A DNA stretch of 33,905 nucleotides. Origin: Sideroxydans sp. Lineage in GTDB: Bacteria; Pseudomonadota; Gammaproteobacteria; Burkholderiales; Gallionellaceae. Made by a program: the position numbers and the translations under genes. Below are positions 8,416-16,143 of this stretch, piece after piece (position 1 is the first letter of the stretch; each line of letters begins with the position of its first letter). The DNA is taken from assembly GCA_020053195.1 (NCBI GenBank), contig JAGVNQ010000188.1, forward strand, positions 1 to 33,905, in the 5' to 3' direction. The notes below the pieces were generated by a model. That model was not told the origin of the DNA. It worked only from the letters and a program-made list of their open reading frames with translations, and made no database searches.

Positions 8416-8592
8416 GCGATCTACACACACCACTGCATGAAGATGCCCGTATTTACTGCCTCGCGGGGCAGGTGGCATGTTGAAATCCGCAACAATCTAC
8501 AACCGCGCCGCAGCGGGCAAAGCGGCAGGCCTATATATTCTTGAGCGTGGAAAGTTGCGGGGTTTGCTGTTAGATTGTGGGGGCGGAAAGCG
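8392..8592 (+). repeat. 201-bp right direct repeat flanking RhuM gene (element copy D plus S copy 3)
   Basis: It starts with an 80-bp element (8392-8471; ends CTGCCCGGCAAG and CTCGCGGGGCAG, slightly diverged inverted repeats). It continues through GCAAAGCGGCAGGCCTATATATT into repeat S (8537-8592, with GGTTTGCTGTTAGATTG). It overlaps the last 24 bases of the RhuM gene. Confidence 0.8.
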
Positions 8593-8716
8593 GGATGGGG
8601 CGGTGGATAGAAAAGTATTGCTAACCCGACCCCAATAATTTCGGTTTCCATATTTTTTGGGTGAGGAATGGGAAAACCGAGCCCCCGATTTTTACTAACA
8701 GAAACTGGAATTTCAA
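8593..8716. other. leader of the methyltransferase/DUF1848 pair
   Basis: No gene here; with the preceding repeat it makes a stretch of 301 bases without coding sequence. Base composition turns AT-rich from about 8625 onward, marking the edge of the foreign-looking gene pair. GGAA at 8707-8710 is the probable ribosome-binding site for the ATG at 8717. No clear promoter was picked out. Confidence 0.4.
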
Positions 8717-9520
8717 ATGGAACTTGATGAGCTTCTTAGTACTATTGATGCAAAAGTTAATTACGATAAAGCAACAAAATGCATTCATCCAGCAAAGAAT
8801 TCCGCACAAGACTGTCCAGACTGTCTTCACAATCAATATTTCTCGGGGCGGGCAGTTGATTACTCTTGTGAGCAAACAAGGTTGGTCTATGTTCTTCGCT
8901 TTCTTCCAGTACACATGCAGGAGAACTACTCAATACTGCAAGGCGTTGATGCAACGAAAGTCAGTAGGCGTGATGGGTCAATCAACGTTCTAGCACTCGG
9001 TGGCGGACCGGGTTCTGAAATCGCAGCTTTAAAGAAATTTATCCTTCACAATAAGTATTTTGGTCAGCAGGTTTCAGAAATTGTTGTCACTCGATTGGAT
9101 CGGGTTTCTGAATGGAAGGATCAGTATATGAGCGTAAGAAAGCTCTATCCAACTAATGGAGTACAGTTTAATTTCAAAAAGATCGAAGGGGATGTGTCTA
9201 CTTGTAACGATTACATAGGCAAGTACGACCTAGTCTTTTTATCTTACATTCTTTCAGAACTAGATGACAACCAAGCTATTGATCTAGCTGCGCGACTGAA
9301 GACAACTCTAAATGCCAATGCGGTCTTAATATTAAATGACAGGAATGAGGCTGCGGTCGTTCGCAGAATGAAGCATTTTGCAGATCAGTTTGACAATATA
9401 TCTCGTTATTTTTCCGACACACAACAGCATCTCGGATTGAATTATCCGCAGTCAATATTAGACAGAGCTAAAGCCAAACTTAAAATGAAATCGGCGAGAT
9501 TAGGTGTTGTAACAAAATGA
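8717..9520 (+). CDS. SAM-dependent methyltransferase-like protein with N-terminal Cys cluster
   Basis: The 267-residue protein has a Rossmann-type motif I (INVLALGGGPGSEIAAL, ~residues 89-105) and a motif-IV-like strand (KYDLVFLSYILSEL, ~residues 167-180), as in class I methyltransferases. The N-terminus carries CIHPAKNSAQDCPDC and a further Cys ~20 residues on (Cys ~22, 33, 36 and about 52), which could bind zinc or iron. The substrate is unknown. Its TGA overlaps the ATG of the next gene (ATGA, 9517-9520), so the two are translationally coupled. Both are markedly AT-richer than the neighbouring umuC and tex, a sign of transfer. The methyltransferase call is motif-based; I do not recognise the exact subfamily. 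Confidence 0.75.
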   Translation: MELDELLSTIDAKVNYDKATKCIHPAKNSAQDCPDCLHNQYFSGRAVDYSCEQTRLVYVLRFLPVHMQENYSILQGVDATKVSRRDGSINVLALGGGPGSEIAALKKFILHNKYFGQQVSEIVVTRLDRVSEWKDQYMSVRKLYPTNGVQFNFKKIEGDVSTCNDYIGKYDLVFLSYILSELDDNQAIDLAARLKTTLNANAVLILNDRNEAAVVRRMKHFADQFDNISRYFSDTQQHLGLNYPQSILDRAKAKLKMKSARLGVVTK

Positions 9521-10461
9521 TCATAAGCGCCAGTCGTCGAACTGACATTCCAGCGTTCTATTCTGAATGGTTTATGAATAGAGTGAGGGATGGTTTTGTA
9601 CTAATTCGAAACCCATTCAACGCTCATCAAATTAGAAGAGTATCTCTTTTGCAAAAAGATGTGGAGGCAATAGTGTTCTGGACTAGAAATGCCGAGAATC
9701 TTACCGACCACCTTCCATATTTAGACTCTCAGAACTATAAGTATTACTTTCAATATACGATTACCGGCTATCCTCGAAGCATCGAGAAAGCAGTCCCTAA
9801 GACCTTACGGGCAATCGAAACGTTTTGCAAAATAAGTGAAATGATTGGCTCGGGTAGAATTGTATGGCGCTATGACCCAATTTTAGTTTCGTCCTTAGTT
9901 GACATAGAGGAACACAAGAGGCTTTTTTCAAAAATTGCCGCTATGCTTGAAGGGAAGACAACAAGAGTTGTAATCAGTTTTGCTGATATATATAAAAAAA
10001 CTGAGCGAAACCTAAATACACTAAGTGGCTTCCAGTACAAAGACATAACGTTAGATGTTGAGCAGTTATTAAATTTAGCCGAGTTCATGTCATCCATTGC
10101 AGCTAAACACGGAATGGAAATTCAAAGTTGCGCTGAACAGATTGATTTGGAGAGCGTAAACATAGCGCATGGAAAATGCATTGATGAAGGCCTAATCAAA
10201 TCAGAATTTGGATTGACCTTGAATGCCCAGAAAGATTCTGGGCAGAGAGAAGAGTGCGGCTGTATAAAGAGTATTGACATTGGGCAGTACAACACATGTT
10301 TACATGGTTGCGCATATTGCTACGCGACATTTAATGAAAAGACTGTAATAAAGAATAAGCGACAGCATGACCCCCTTAGCCCTTTTCTTATCGGTGCGGC
10401 CTCAGAAGAGGAGCTTAAATTAATTAATTCCCACGCGCATGATCAAGGGGCTCTGTTTTAG
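9517..10461 (+). CDS. DUF1848 protein with C-terminal radical-SAM-like Cys motif
   Basis: The 314-residue protein opens MIISASRRTDIPAFYSEWFMNRVRDGFVLIRNPFN, the DUF1848 hallmark, followed by VEAIVFWTRNAENL. Near the C-terminus (~residues 248-273) lies CGCIKSIDIGQYNTCLHGCAYCYATF. The CxxxCxxC spacing within it is that of a radical-SAM [4Fe-4S] site, but at the opposite end from usual, so a permuted arrangement is likely. Relatives resemble the spore-photoproduct-lyase-like group, and no reaction is established for DUF1848 as far as I know. It overlaps the upstream methyltransferase-like gene by four bases and shares its AT-rich composition. A terminator-like hairpin follows at 10583. Confidence 0.85.
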   Translation: MIISASRRTDIPAFYSEWFMNRVRDGFVLIRNPFNAHQIRRVSLLQKDVEAIVFWTRNAENLTDHLPYLDSQNYKYYFQYTITGYPRSIEKAVPKTLRAIETFCKISEMIGSGRIVWRYDPILVSSLVDIEEHKRLFSKIAAMLEGKTTRVVISFADIYKKTERNLNTLSGFQYKDITLDVEQLLNLAEFMSSIAAKHGMEIQSCAEQIDLESVNIAHGKCIDEGLIKSEFGLTLNAQKDSGQREECGCIKSIDIGQYNTCLHGCAYCYATFNEKTVIKNKRQHDPLSPFLIGAASEEELKLINSHAHDQGALF

Positions 10462-10530
10462 TAACTAACGAATCAAGAAGTAGCGAACAAAATGGATCAG
10501 CATCGCAATAGTATTCGGCGCTAATTATCC

Positions 10531-10559
10531 TTCCAGTCTCCCGCCCATCTTGGCATAAT
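10531..10559 (+). promoter_or_regulatory. candidate tex promoter
   Basis: TTCCAG (10531-10536) and CATAAT (10554-10559) are 17 bases apart, preceding the tex start at 10629. The -10 box is good, the -35 box is poor. Initiation near 10566 would place the hairpin at 10583 within the leader. Confidence 0.4.
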
Positions 10560-10582
10560 CCGCCCCCCCACAAAATCAACCC

Positions 10583-10610
10583 AAAGTCCTCTCTCCGCAG
10601 AGGACTTTTT
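10583..10610 (+). terminator. intrinsic terminator before tex
   Basis: AAAGTCCTCT (10583-10592) and AGAGGACTTT (10599-10608) form a perfect 10-bp stem with loop CTCCGC and end in a T5 run. It either ends the DUF1848 transcript or, if the promoter at 10531 is real, attenuates tex. Confidence 0.7.
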
Positions 10611-10628
10611 AATCCGGCAAATCAAACT

Positions 10629-13121
10629 ATGCTTCCATCCATCGAACAACGACTTGCCGCCGAGATCGCGGCCAAACCTGCTCAAATCGCGGCTGCCATT
10701 GCCTTGCTGGACGAGGGCGCAACCGTGCCGTTTATCTCGCGCTATCGCAAAGAGGCGACGGGGGGATTGGACGATACGCAGTTGCGCATGTTGGAAGACC
10801 GGCTGCGCTATTTGCGCGAGTTGGAAGAGCGGCGCGCGGCGATCATTGCGTCGATCACGGAGCAGGGCAAGATGACACCGGAGTTGTTGAAGGCGGTGTC
10901 GCTGGCCACCGACAAGACGCATCTGGAAGATTTGTATCTGCCGTATAAGCCGAAGCGCCGCACCAAGGCGCAGATCGCGCTGGAGGCGGGGCTGGAGCCA
11001 CTGGCGGATGCGTTGCTGGCGAATCCGCAGTTGAACCCGGAAGAGGAAGCGGCGAAGTATTTGCGCGAGCCTTTCACCAGCGCGGCGGGCGACAATAATC
11101 CCGGCGTAGCAGACGCGAAGGCGGCGCTGGATGGTGCGCGGCAGATTTTGATGGAGCGCTTTGCCGAGGATGCGAATCTGCTGCAATCGTTGCGCGAATA
11201 TGTGCAGGAGCACGGCGTGGTGCAGTCCAAGGTGCTGGAAGGCAAGAACGACGCGGCAGAAAAGTATGCCGACTATTTCGATTACTCCGAGTCCATCAAC
11301 ACCATTCCTTCGCACCGCGCGCTGGCGGTGTTGCGCGGTCGTCGCGAGGAGATGCTGGATGTGCAATTGCGTCTGGATAGCGAGGAAGAGAAGCCGACCT
11401 GGAGTGCGCCGCACAACCCGTGCGAAATGCGCATCGCGAGCCGCTTCGGCATCAAGGATATGGACAGGCCAGCCGACCGCTGGCTGAACGATACGGTGCG
11501 CTGGACGTGGCGTGTGAAGTGTTTCATGCATCTGGAATCCGAATTGATGGGCGCGCTGCGCGCACGCGCCGACACCGAGGCCATCAACGTGTTCGCGCGC
11601 AATTTGAAAGCGCTGTTGCTGGCCGCACCCGCCGGGCCGCGCGTGACCATGGGGCTGGACCCCGGCATCCGCACCGGCGTGAAAGTGGCAGTGGTGGACG
11701 AGACCGGCAAGGTGGTGGATACCGCTACTGTTTATCCGCACCAGCCGCGCAATGATTGGGATGGGTCGTTGCATACGCTGGTGCAGTTGGCGAAGAAGCA
11801 TCGCGTGACGTTGATTGCGATTGGGAATGGCACGGCTTCGCGAGAGACGGATAAGTTGGCGCAGGATTTGATTAAGTTGTGTGGGAGTACCGACGGCGCG
11901 TCGGCGATCCCTATGAACCAGTCCCTTCCCCCTTTCAGGGGGAAGGCTAGGATGGGGGTAGAGTCGGGTAACACTTCTACCCCCTCCCTAACCCTCCCCC
12001 TGCAAGGGGGAGGGGATGATGTAGTAACAAAGATGACCAGCATCGTTGTTTCGGAAGCGGGCGCGTCGGTGTATTCCGCATCGGAATTCGCCTCCAAAGA
12101 ATTGCCGGAGCTGGATGTCAGTTTGCGCGGTGCGGTGTCCATCGCGCGCCGTCTGCAAGACCCGCTGGCCGAGCTGGTAAAGATCGACCCCAAGTCGATC
12201 GGCGTGGGTCAATACCAGCACGACGTGAGCCAGTTCCAGTTGGCGCGTTCGCTGGATGCGGTGGTGGAAGATTGCGTCAACGCCGTGGGCGTGGATGTGA
12301 ACACAGCGTCGGTGCCTTTGCTGGCGCGCGTTTCCGGCTTGAGCAGCAGCGTGGCGCAGGCTATCGTTAATCAGCGCGATTTGAAAGGCAGGTTTGCCAG
12401 CCGCGCCGAACTGCGCGAAGTACCGCGCTTGGGTGACAAGACGTTTGAACAGGCGGCAGGCTTTTTGCGCATCATGGGCGGCAATGATCCGCTCGATGCC
12501 TCGGCAGTTCACCCCGAATCGTATCCGCTGGTTAAGCGCATTCTTGAAGACATCAAGCAGGACATCAAAGGCGTGATCGGCAACAGCATCTTGCTGAAAT
12601 CACTCAGTCCGGCAAAGTATGCGAACGAAAAATTCGGCGTGCCCACCATCAGCGACATTCTCAAGGAATTGGAAAAACCTGGCCGCGATCCGCGCCCGGA
12701 ATTCACCACCGCGACGTTCAAGGAAGGCGTGGAAGCGCTGTCCGATTTGCGGCCTGACATGATCCTCGAAGGCGTGGTCACCAACGTGGCGGCGTTCGGC
12801 GCGTTCGTTGATATTGGCGTGCATCAGGATGGGCTGGTGCATATCTCGGCGCTCGCCGACAAGTTCGTCAAAGATCCGCACACCGTGGTGAAGGCGGGGC
12901 AGGTGGTGAAGGTGAAAGTGCTGGAGGTGGACGAGAAGCGCAAACGCATCGCGCTGACCATGCGCTTGACGGACAGCGCGCCGCAAGCGGGAAGCCGGTC
13001 GGACGTGGCGCAGCGCGACAATCGCAGCGCAGGCAGGGCTGCGCCCAGCAAACCCAGTCGCCCGCCCGCTGTAGCGCCTACAGGGGCGATGGCGGCGGCG
13101 TTTATGAAGTTGAAGGGCTAA
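10629..13121 (+). CDS. tex: Tex, RNA-binding transcription accessory protein, with repeat insertion
   Basis: The 830-residue protein contains all Tex modules: N-terminal helical region, YqgF/RNase-H-like domain ([26 protein letters not shown], ~residues 341-366), helix-hairpin-helix ([18 protein letters not shown] ... [18 protein letters not shown]) and a C-terminal S1 domain (~residues 708-778). Tex is a conserved cytosolic nucleic-acid-binding protein linked to transcription and RNA handling. Family members are about 770-785 residues; the excess sits between [19 protein letters not shown] and [16 protein letters not shown] (about residues 419-468). That stretch is encoded largely by a GC-rich palindromic element that keeps the frame open. 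Whether the insert is tolerated as a surface loop is unknown. Confidence 0.95.
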   Translation: MLPSIEQRLAAEIAAKPAQIAAAIALLDEGATVPFISRYRKEATGGLDDTQLRMLEDRLRYLRELEERRAAIIASITEQGKMTPELLKAVSLATDKTHLEDLYLPYKPKRRTKAQIALEAGLEPLADALLANPQLNPEEEAAKYLREPFTSAAGDNNPGVADAKAALDGARQILMERFAEDANLLQSLREYVQEHGVVQSKVLEGKNDAAEKYADYFDYSESINTIPSHRALAVLRGRREEMLDVQLRLDSEEEKPTWSAPHNPCEMRIASRFGIKDMDRPADRWLNDTVRWTWRVKCFMHLESELMGALRARADTEAINVFARNLKALLLAAPAGPRVTMGLDPGIRTGVKVAVVDETGKVVDTATVYPHQPRNDWDGSLHTLVQLAKKHRVTLIAIGNGTASRETDKLAQDLIKLCGSTDGASAIPMNQSLPPFRGKARMGVESGNTSTPSLTLPLQGGGDDVVTKMTSIVVSEAGASVYSASEFASKELPELDVSLRGAVSIARRLQDPLAELVKIDPKSIGVGQYQHDVSQFQLARSLDAVVEDCVNAVGVDVNTASVPLLARVSGLSSSVAQAIVNQRDLKGRFASRAELREVPRLGDKTFEQAAGFLRIMGGNDPLDASAVHPESYPLVKRILEDIKQDIKGVIGNSILLKSLSPAKYANEKFGVPTISDILKELEKPGRDPRPEFTTATFKEGVEALSDLRPDMILEGVVTNVAAFGAFVDIGVHQDGLVHISALADKFVKDPHTVVKAGQVVKVKVLEVDEKRKRIALTMRLTDSAPQAGSRSDVAQRDNRSAGRAAPSKPSRPPAVAPTGAMAAAFMKLKG
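11922..12015 (+). mobile_element. palindromic MITE-like element inserted in frame in tex
   Basis: The hairpins CCTTCCCCC-TTTCA-GGGGGAAGG (11924-11946) and CCCTCCCCCT-GCA-AGGGGGAGGG (11992-12014) are joined by inverted arms (GATGGGGGTAGAG and CTTCTACCCCCTCCC). The architecture matches the intergenic element at 4379-4487. It is read through in frame, giving a peptide rich in Pro/Leu/Gly ([12 protein letters not shown] ... [10 protein letters not shown]). Confidence 0.8.
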
Positions 13122-13148
13122 TCCACTTTTACCCGTATAGCTTCATTT

Positions 13149-13205
13149 CCTGTAGGAGAGGCTTTAGCCGCGAATGGCATTCGCCAGCAAGCTGGCTCCT
13201 ACAGG
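13149..13205. repeat. REP-like element
   Basis: The outer arms CCTGTAGGAG (13149-13158) and CTCCTACAGG (13196-13205) are a perfect 10-bp inverted repeat. Inside, GCGAAT-GGC-ATTCGC (13170-13184) forms a second hairpin. It lies in the ~225-base tex-malQ spacer, which otherwise shows nothing definite. Confidence 0.65.
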
Positions 13206-13346
13206 GAAGCACCAACCGCATTTCTTTCCCCGAGATTGCACATTTCCTCAGTACAATCAGCGATTATTAAAAACACCCACTCTCAGTATTGATGATTTTT
13301 TGCTTGTTCACGGGCACAATACGAAAGTCTCCTTAATGTGCTGATT

Positions 13347-14843
13347 ATGTTATCCATACGTTCAAGCGGCATTCTGCTTCACCCCACTTCTTTGCCCGGC
13401 CAATTCGGCTCGGGCGACTTCGGTTCAAGCTCTTACCGCTTCGTTGATTGGCTGGTCAGCGCGGGGCAGAGTTTTTGGCAAATTCTGCCGCTGGGCGAGG
13501 TGGGGCCGGGCAATTCTCCCTACATGAGTTGCTCTGCGTTTGCCGGAAATATGCTGCTGATTGATCTGGAGGAGTTGGCGAAGCAGGGCTGGCTCAATGC
13601 GAGCGATTTGGTTCCGCATCCCGGATTTACATCGGAGCGTGTCGATTACGAGTTGGTGAAGCCATTTCGCATGCAACGTTTGCGGCTGGCCGCGCAGCGG
13701 TTTTTTGCGGGGCAGGGAGATCGCGCCGGGTATGAGAAATTTTGCGCGCAGGAAAAACATTGGCTGGATGATTACGCGCTGTTTAAGGCGATTGATGAGG
13801 GCGAGCAAGGGCGGGAGTGGTGCGAATGGCCGGCGGAGTTGGTCAGGCGCGATCCCGGGGCGCTGGCTGAAGCTGCCAAGCGGTATGCCGATGAGATTGC
13901 GTTCTGGAAATTTTGCCAGTGGTGTTTCGCGCGCCAGTGGTTCGCGTTAAAACAATACGCGAGCGATAAGGGCGTGCGCTTTATCGGCGATGTGCCGATT
14001 TTTGTGGCGTACCACAGCGACGATGTCTGGGCGCATCAGGATTTGTTCGAGCTGGATGCGAACGGGCGACCGACTGTGGTGGCGGGTGTGCCGCCGGACT
14101 ATTTCAGTGACACCGGCCAGTTGTGGGGCAATCCGCTGTATCGCTGGGATGCGCATGAGCAATCGGGATACGCCTGGTGGATCGCCCGTTTGCAACATGC
14201 TTTGCGCTTCTTCGATCTGGTGCGCATCGACCACTTTCGCGGCTTTGTGGATTATTGGGCTATCCCGGCGGGAGAGCAGACTGCGATCAACGGGCAATGG
14301 CTGCCAGGACCCGGCGCAAAGCTGTTTGAGGCGTTCCGGCAGGCTTTAGGCAAGCTACCCATCATCGCCGAGGATTTGGGACTGATTACGCAGGATGTGA
14401 TCGCGCTGCGCGACCAATTCAACCTGCCCGGAATGCGCGTGCTGCAATTCGCATTCGGCGAAGACGAACACAACCCGTTTTTACCGCACCACTACGTGGA
14501 CAATTCGGTGGCCTATACCGGAACGCATGACAATGACACCACGATTGGCTGGTGGCATTCGGCCAAAGAGCATGAAAGCAACTTTGCTCAGCATTACCTG
14601 AGCAGTGACGGTCACGAGATCAACTGGATCATGATTGATGCGATCTCGGGTTCTGCCTCGAATACGGTGATCTATCCGCTGCAAGATGTGTTTGGATTAA
14701 GCGGCGAGCACCGCATGAACCTGCCCGGTACGGCGCAGGGAAATTGGGAATGGCGCTTTTCCTGGGAACAGATACGGGAAAGCGATACGGCAAGATTGGC
14801 TGAGGTCACTGCCGCGAATATGCGCAACACGCGGGCGGATTAG
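13347..14843 (+). CDS. malQ: 4-alpha-glucanotransferase (amylomaltase)
   Basis: The ~498-residue GH77 enzyme transfers alpha-1,4-glucan segments between maltodextrins, in glycogen and maltose metabolism. All three catalytic carboxylates are visible: Asp in VRIDHFRGF (~residue 293), Glu in IIAEDLG (~residue 340) and Asp in GTHDNDTT (~residue 394). The N-terminus SSGILLHPTSLPGQFGSGDFG is typical. The ATG at 13347 is preferred over the GTG at 13338 because the protein then begins just before the family motif; neither has a strong ribosome-binding site. No glycogen-metabolism neighbours are present. Confidence 0.95.
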   Translation: MLSIRSSGILLHPTSLPGQFGSGDFGSSSYRFVDWLVSAGQSFWQILPLGEVGPGNSPYMSCSAFAGNMLLIDLEELAKQGWLNASDLVPHPGFTSERVDYELVKPFRMQRLRLAAQRFFAGQGDRAGYEKFCAQEKHWLDDYALFKAIDEGEQGREWCEWPAELVRRDPGALAEAAKRYADEIAFWKFCQWCFARQWFALKQYASDKGVRFIGDVPIFVAYHSDDVWAHQDLFELDANGRPTVVAGVPPDYFSDTGQLWGNPLYRWDAHEQSGYAWWIARLQHALRFFDLVRIDHFRGFVDYWAIPAGEQTAINGQWLPGPGAKLFEAFRQALGKLPIIAEDLGLITQDVIALRDQFNLPGMRVLQFAFGEDEHNPFLPHHYVDNSVAYTGTHDNDTTIGWWHSAKEHESNFAQHYLSSDGHEINWIMIDAISGSASNTVIYPLQDVFGLSGEHRMNLPGTAQGNWEWRFSWEQIRESDTARLAEVTAANMRNTRAD

Positions 14844-14888
14844 TTTCCGGGTTATGCGGCGCTGCGATGTTTGCGCCCGAAAAACAAA

Positions 14889-14919
14889 AGAGGGTTGGAT
14901 AGTTTCTATCCAACCCTCT
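14889..14919 (-). terminator. intrinsic terminator of hup
   Basis: AGAGGGTTGGATAG-TTT-CTATCCAACCCTCT is a perfect 14-bp stem. Read on the minus strand it is followed by TTTTGTTTTT, so it ends the HU transcript coming from 15271. Confidence 0.85.
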
Positions 14920-14986
14920 AAAAATATCCATCAAAAGCTCAGTTCCGAAGTATTACCTCAGCGCCGCGCTTTTTAGCGGATAAGTT

Positions 14987-15271
14987 TTATTTCTTGCCGC
15001 CGTTAACAGCAGCTTTCAATGTTGCGCCTGCCTTGAATGCCGGAGCTTTGGAAGCTTTGATCTTTAGCTCTGCGCCGGTGGCAGGGTTGCGGCCTGTGCG
15101 GGCTGCGCGTTTACGAACTTCGAAAGTACCGAAGCCAACCAAGGCAACGTTGTCACCCTTTTTCAGAGTGGCGGTAATGATTTCGATCAGAGCTGCGATA
15201 TTGCGGTCTGCGTCAGCCTTGCTGCTACCTGTTTTGCTGGAAAGTGCGTCAATCAGTTCTTTACGGTTCAT
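14987..15271 (-). CDS. DNA-binding protein HU
   Basis: The 94-residue histone-like protein matches HU along its whole length. It begins MNRKELIDALSSKTGSSKADADRNI, has the conserved GFGTFEVRKRAARTGRNPATG (~residues 47-67) with the beta-arm Arg/Pro tip, and ends KAPAFKAGATLKAAV. HU bends and compacts DNA as a dimer in the nucleoid. AGGAG lies just upstream of the ATG. It is more HU-beta-like than IHF-like, but which paralogue cannot be told. It is transcribed alone and has its own strong terminator. Confidence 0.95.
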   Translation of the reverse strand: MNRKELIDALSSKTGSSKADADRNIAALIEIITATLKKGDNVALVGFGTFEVRKRAARTGRNPATGAELKIKASKAPAFKAGATLKAAVNGGKK

Positions 15272-15399
15272 ACGGTTCTCCTGTTAGTTTGGGGTTGAAT
15301 CAACTCCGACGCGGATTGTTCTAGATATTCTTTGGTTTGGCAATAGGTAAAAATATCTATATCTGCAGAAATAGTAATATTTTTGTTTGCCAATGTTGG

Positions 15400-15491
15400 T
15401 GGTGCCCGGAACCGGAATCGAACCGGTACGCCAGTTTTACCTGAGCGACGGATTTTAAGTCCGTTGTGTCTACCTATTTCACCACCCGGGC
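15400..15491 (-). tRNA. tRNA-Leu (anticodon UAA)
   Basis: The 92-nt gene on the minus strand starts GCCCGGGTGGTGAAAT and ends CCGGGCACCA with an encoded CCA. The anticodon arm is ACGGA-CTTAAAA-TCCGT (anticodon TAA). It has the long variable arm of a class II tRNA and the T-arm GGTTCGATTCC. Confidence 0.95.
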
Positions 15492-15608
15492 AAGATGTGC
15501 AGCGAGACAAAATTCCTTTACAGAAAGGAGCGGCGCATTATACAGATGAGCGTGTGATGAATGAGCGTGATGATGAAACACTAATGTGAAATATTTATCG
15601 CAACTTTC

Positions 15609-15636
15609 TTGACACGTTTCGCTTAATCCATATAAT
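15609..15636 (+). promoter_or_regulatory. consensus sigma-70 promoter of the tRNA-Gly/Cys/Gly group
   Basis: TTGACA (15609-15614) and TATAAT (15631-15636) are 16 bases apart, both perfect consensus. The first tRNA-Gly begins 18 bases after the -10 box, as expected for a stable-RNA promoter. Confidence 0.9.
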
Positions 15637-15653
15637 GCGAACCTCGTTTTTAC

Positions 15654-15729
15654 GCGGGAATAGCTCAGTTGGTAGAGCGATACCTTGCCAAGGTATAGGT
15701 CGAGAGTTCGAGTCTCTTTTCCCGCTCCA
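15654..15729 (+). tRNA. tRNA-Gly (anticodon GCC), copy 1
   Basis: The 76-nt gene runs from GCGGGAATAGCTCAG to CCCGCTCCA, with anticodon arm ATACC-TTGCCAA-GGTAT. The acceptor GCGGGAA pairs with TTCCCGC. It is identical to the copy at 15897. Confidence 0.97.
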
Positions 15730-15735
15730 AATCCT

Positions 15736-15766
15736 AAGGGAAAGCTTTTAGCTTTCCCTTCTTTTT
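15736..15766 (+). terminator. hairpin with T-run between tRNA-Gly and tRNA-Cys
   Basis: AAGGGAAAGC-TTTTA-GCTTTCCCTT is followed by CTTTTT. It should end part of the transcripts after the first tRNA-Gly, lowering tRNA-Cys and the second tRNA-Gly relative to the first. No separate promoter for the distal tRNAs is evident. Confidence 0.7.
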
Positions 15767-15787
15767 AGTGGTGCAGTTCTGCTACAT

Positions 15788-15861
15788 GGCGCGATAGCAA
15801 AGCGGTTATGCCCCGGATTGCAAATCCGGTTAGCCCAGTTCGACTCTGGGTCGCGCCTCCA
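15788..15861 (+). tRNA. tRNA-Cys (anticodon GCA)
   Basis: The 74-nt gene runs from GGCGCGATAGC to TCGCGCCTCCA, with anticodon arm CCGGA-TTGCAAA-TCCGG. The acceptor GGCGCGA pairs with TCGCGCC. Confidence 0.97.
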
Positions 15862-15896
15862 TCGTATGTTGTTTTTACGCGTTTTATTTTGCATTT

Positions 15897-15972
15897 GCGG
15901 GAATAGCTCAGTTGGTAGAGCGATACCTTGCCAAGGTATAGGTCGAGAGTTCGAGTCTCTTTTCCCGCTCCA
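15897..15972 (+). tRNA. tRNA-Gly (anticodon GCC), copy 2
   Basis: This 76-nt gene is identical in every base to the copy at 15654-15729. The two copies flank tRNA-Cys as direct repeats. Confidence 0.97.
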
Positions 15973-15977
15973 TTCAT

Positions 15978-16012
15978 AATGGTGAAGCCTATCGGCTTCA
16001 CCATTGTTTTTT
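15978..16012 (+). terminator. terminator of the tRNA group
   Basis: AATGGTGAAGCC-TATC-GGCTTCACCATT is a perfect 12-bp stem followed by GTTTTTT. Confidence 0.9.
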
Positions 16013-16072
16013 AAAGTATATATACATATAAAAAGCGCAATGGCGCGGTTGTTTTGCGCCGATGTTCGCGGC

Positions 16073-16110
16073 AATAAAAAATCCCTGTGCAAAGACAGGG
16101 ATTTTTTATT
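16073..16110 (-). terminator. dksA: bidirectional terminator downstream of dksA
   Basis: AATAAAAAATCCCTGT and ACAGGGATTTTTTATT form a perfect 16-bp stem around GCAAAG. A T-run follows on either strand. Its main role is to end dksA, which arrives from the right on the minus strand. Confidence 0.9.
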
Positions 16111-16143
16111 GGGCATTCTGAAACGGAATGCAGGTTTTTTCAG

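Noticed and set aside
7164-8592. Integron gene-cassette array (attC sites with GTTRRRY cores)
   Set aside because: GTTAGAT/GTTAAAT fit the core, but the composite is ~190-200 bp, the two arms are poorly complementary, the first S copy has no left half, and no integrase is present. Kept only as a remark in the S-repeat finding.
10521-11801. 426-residue minus-strand frame opposite tex
   Set aside because: It is Arg/His/Gln-rich shadow coding lying antisense to a well-supported Tex frame, with no family motif.
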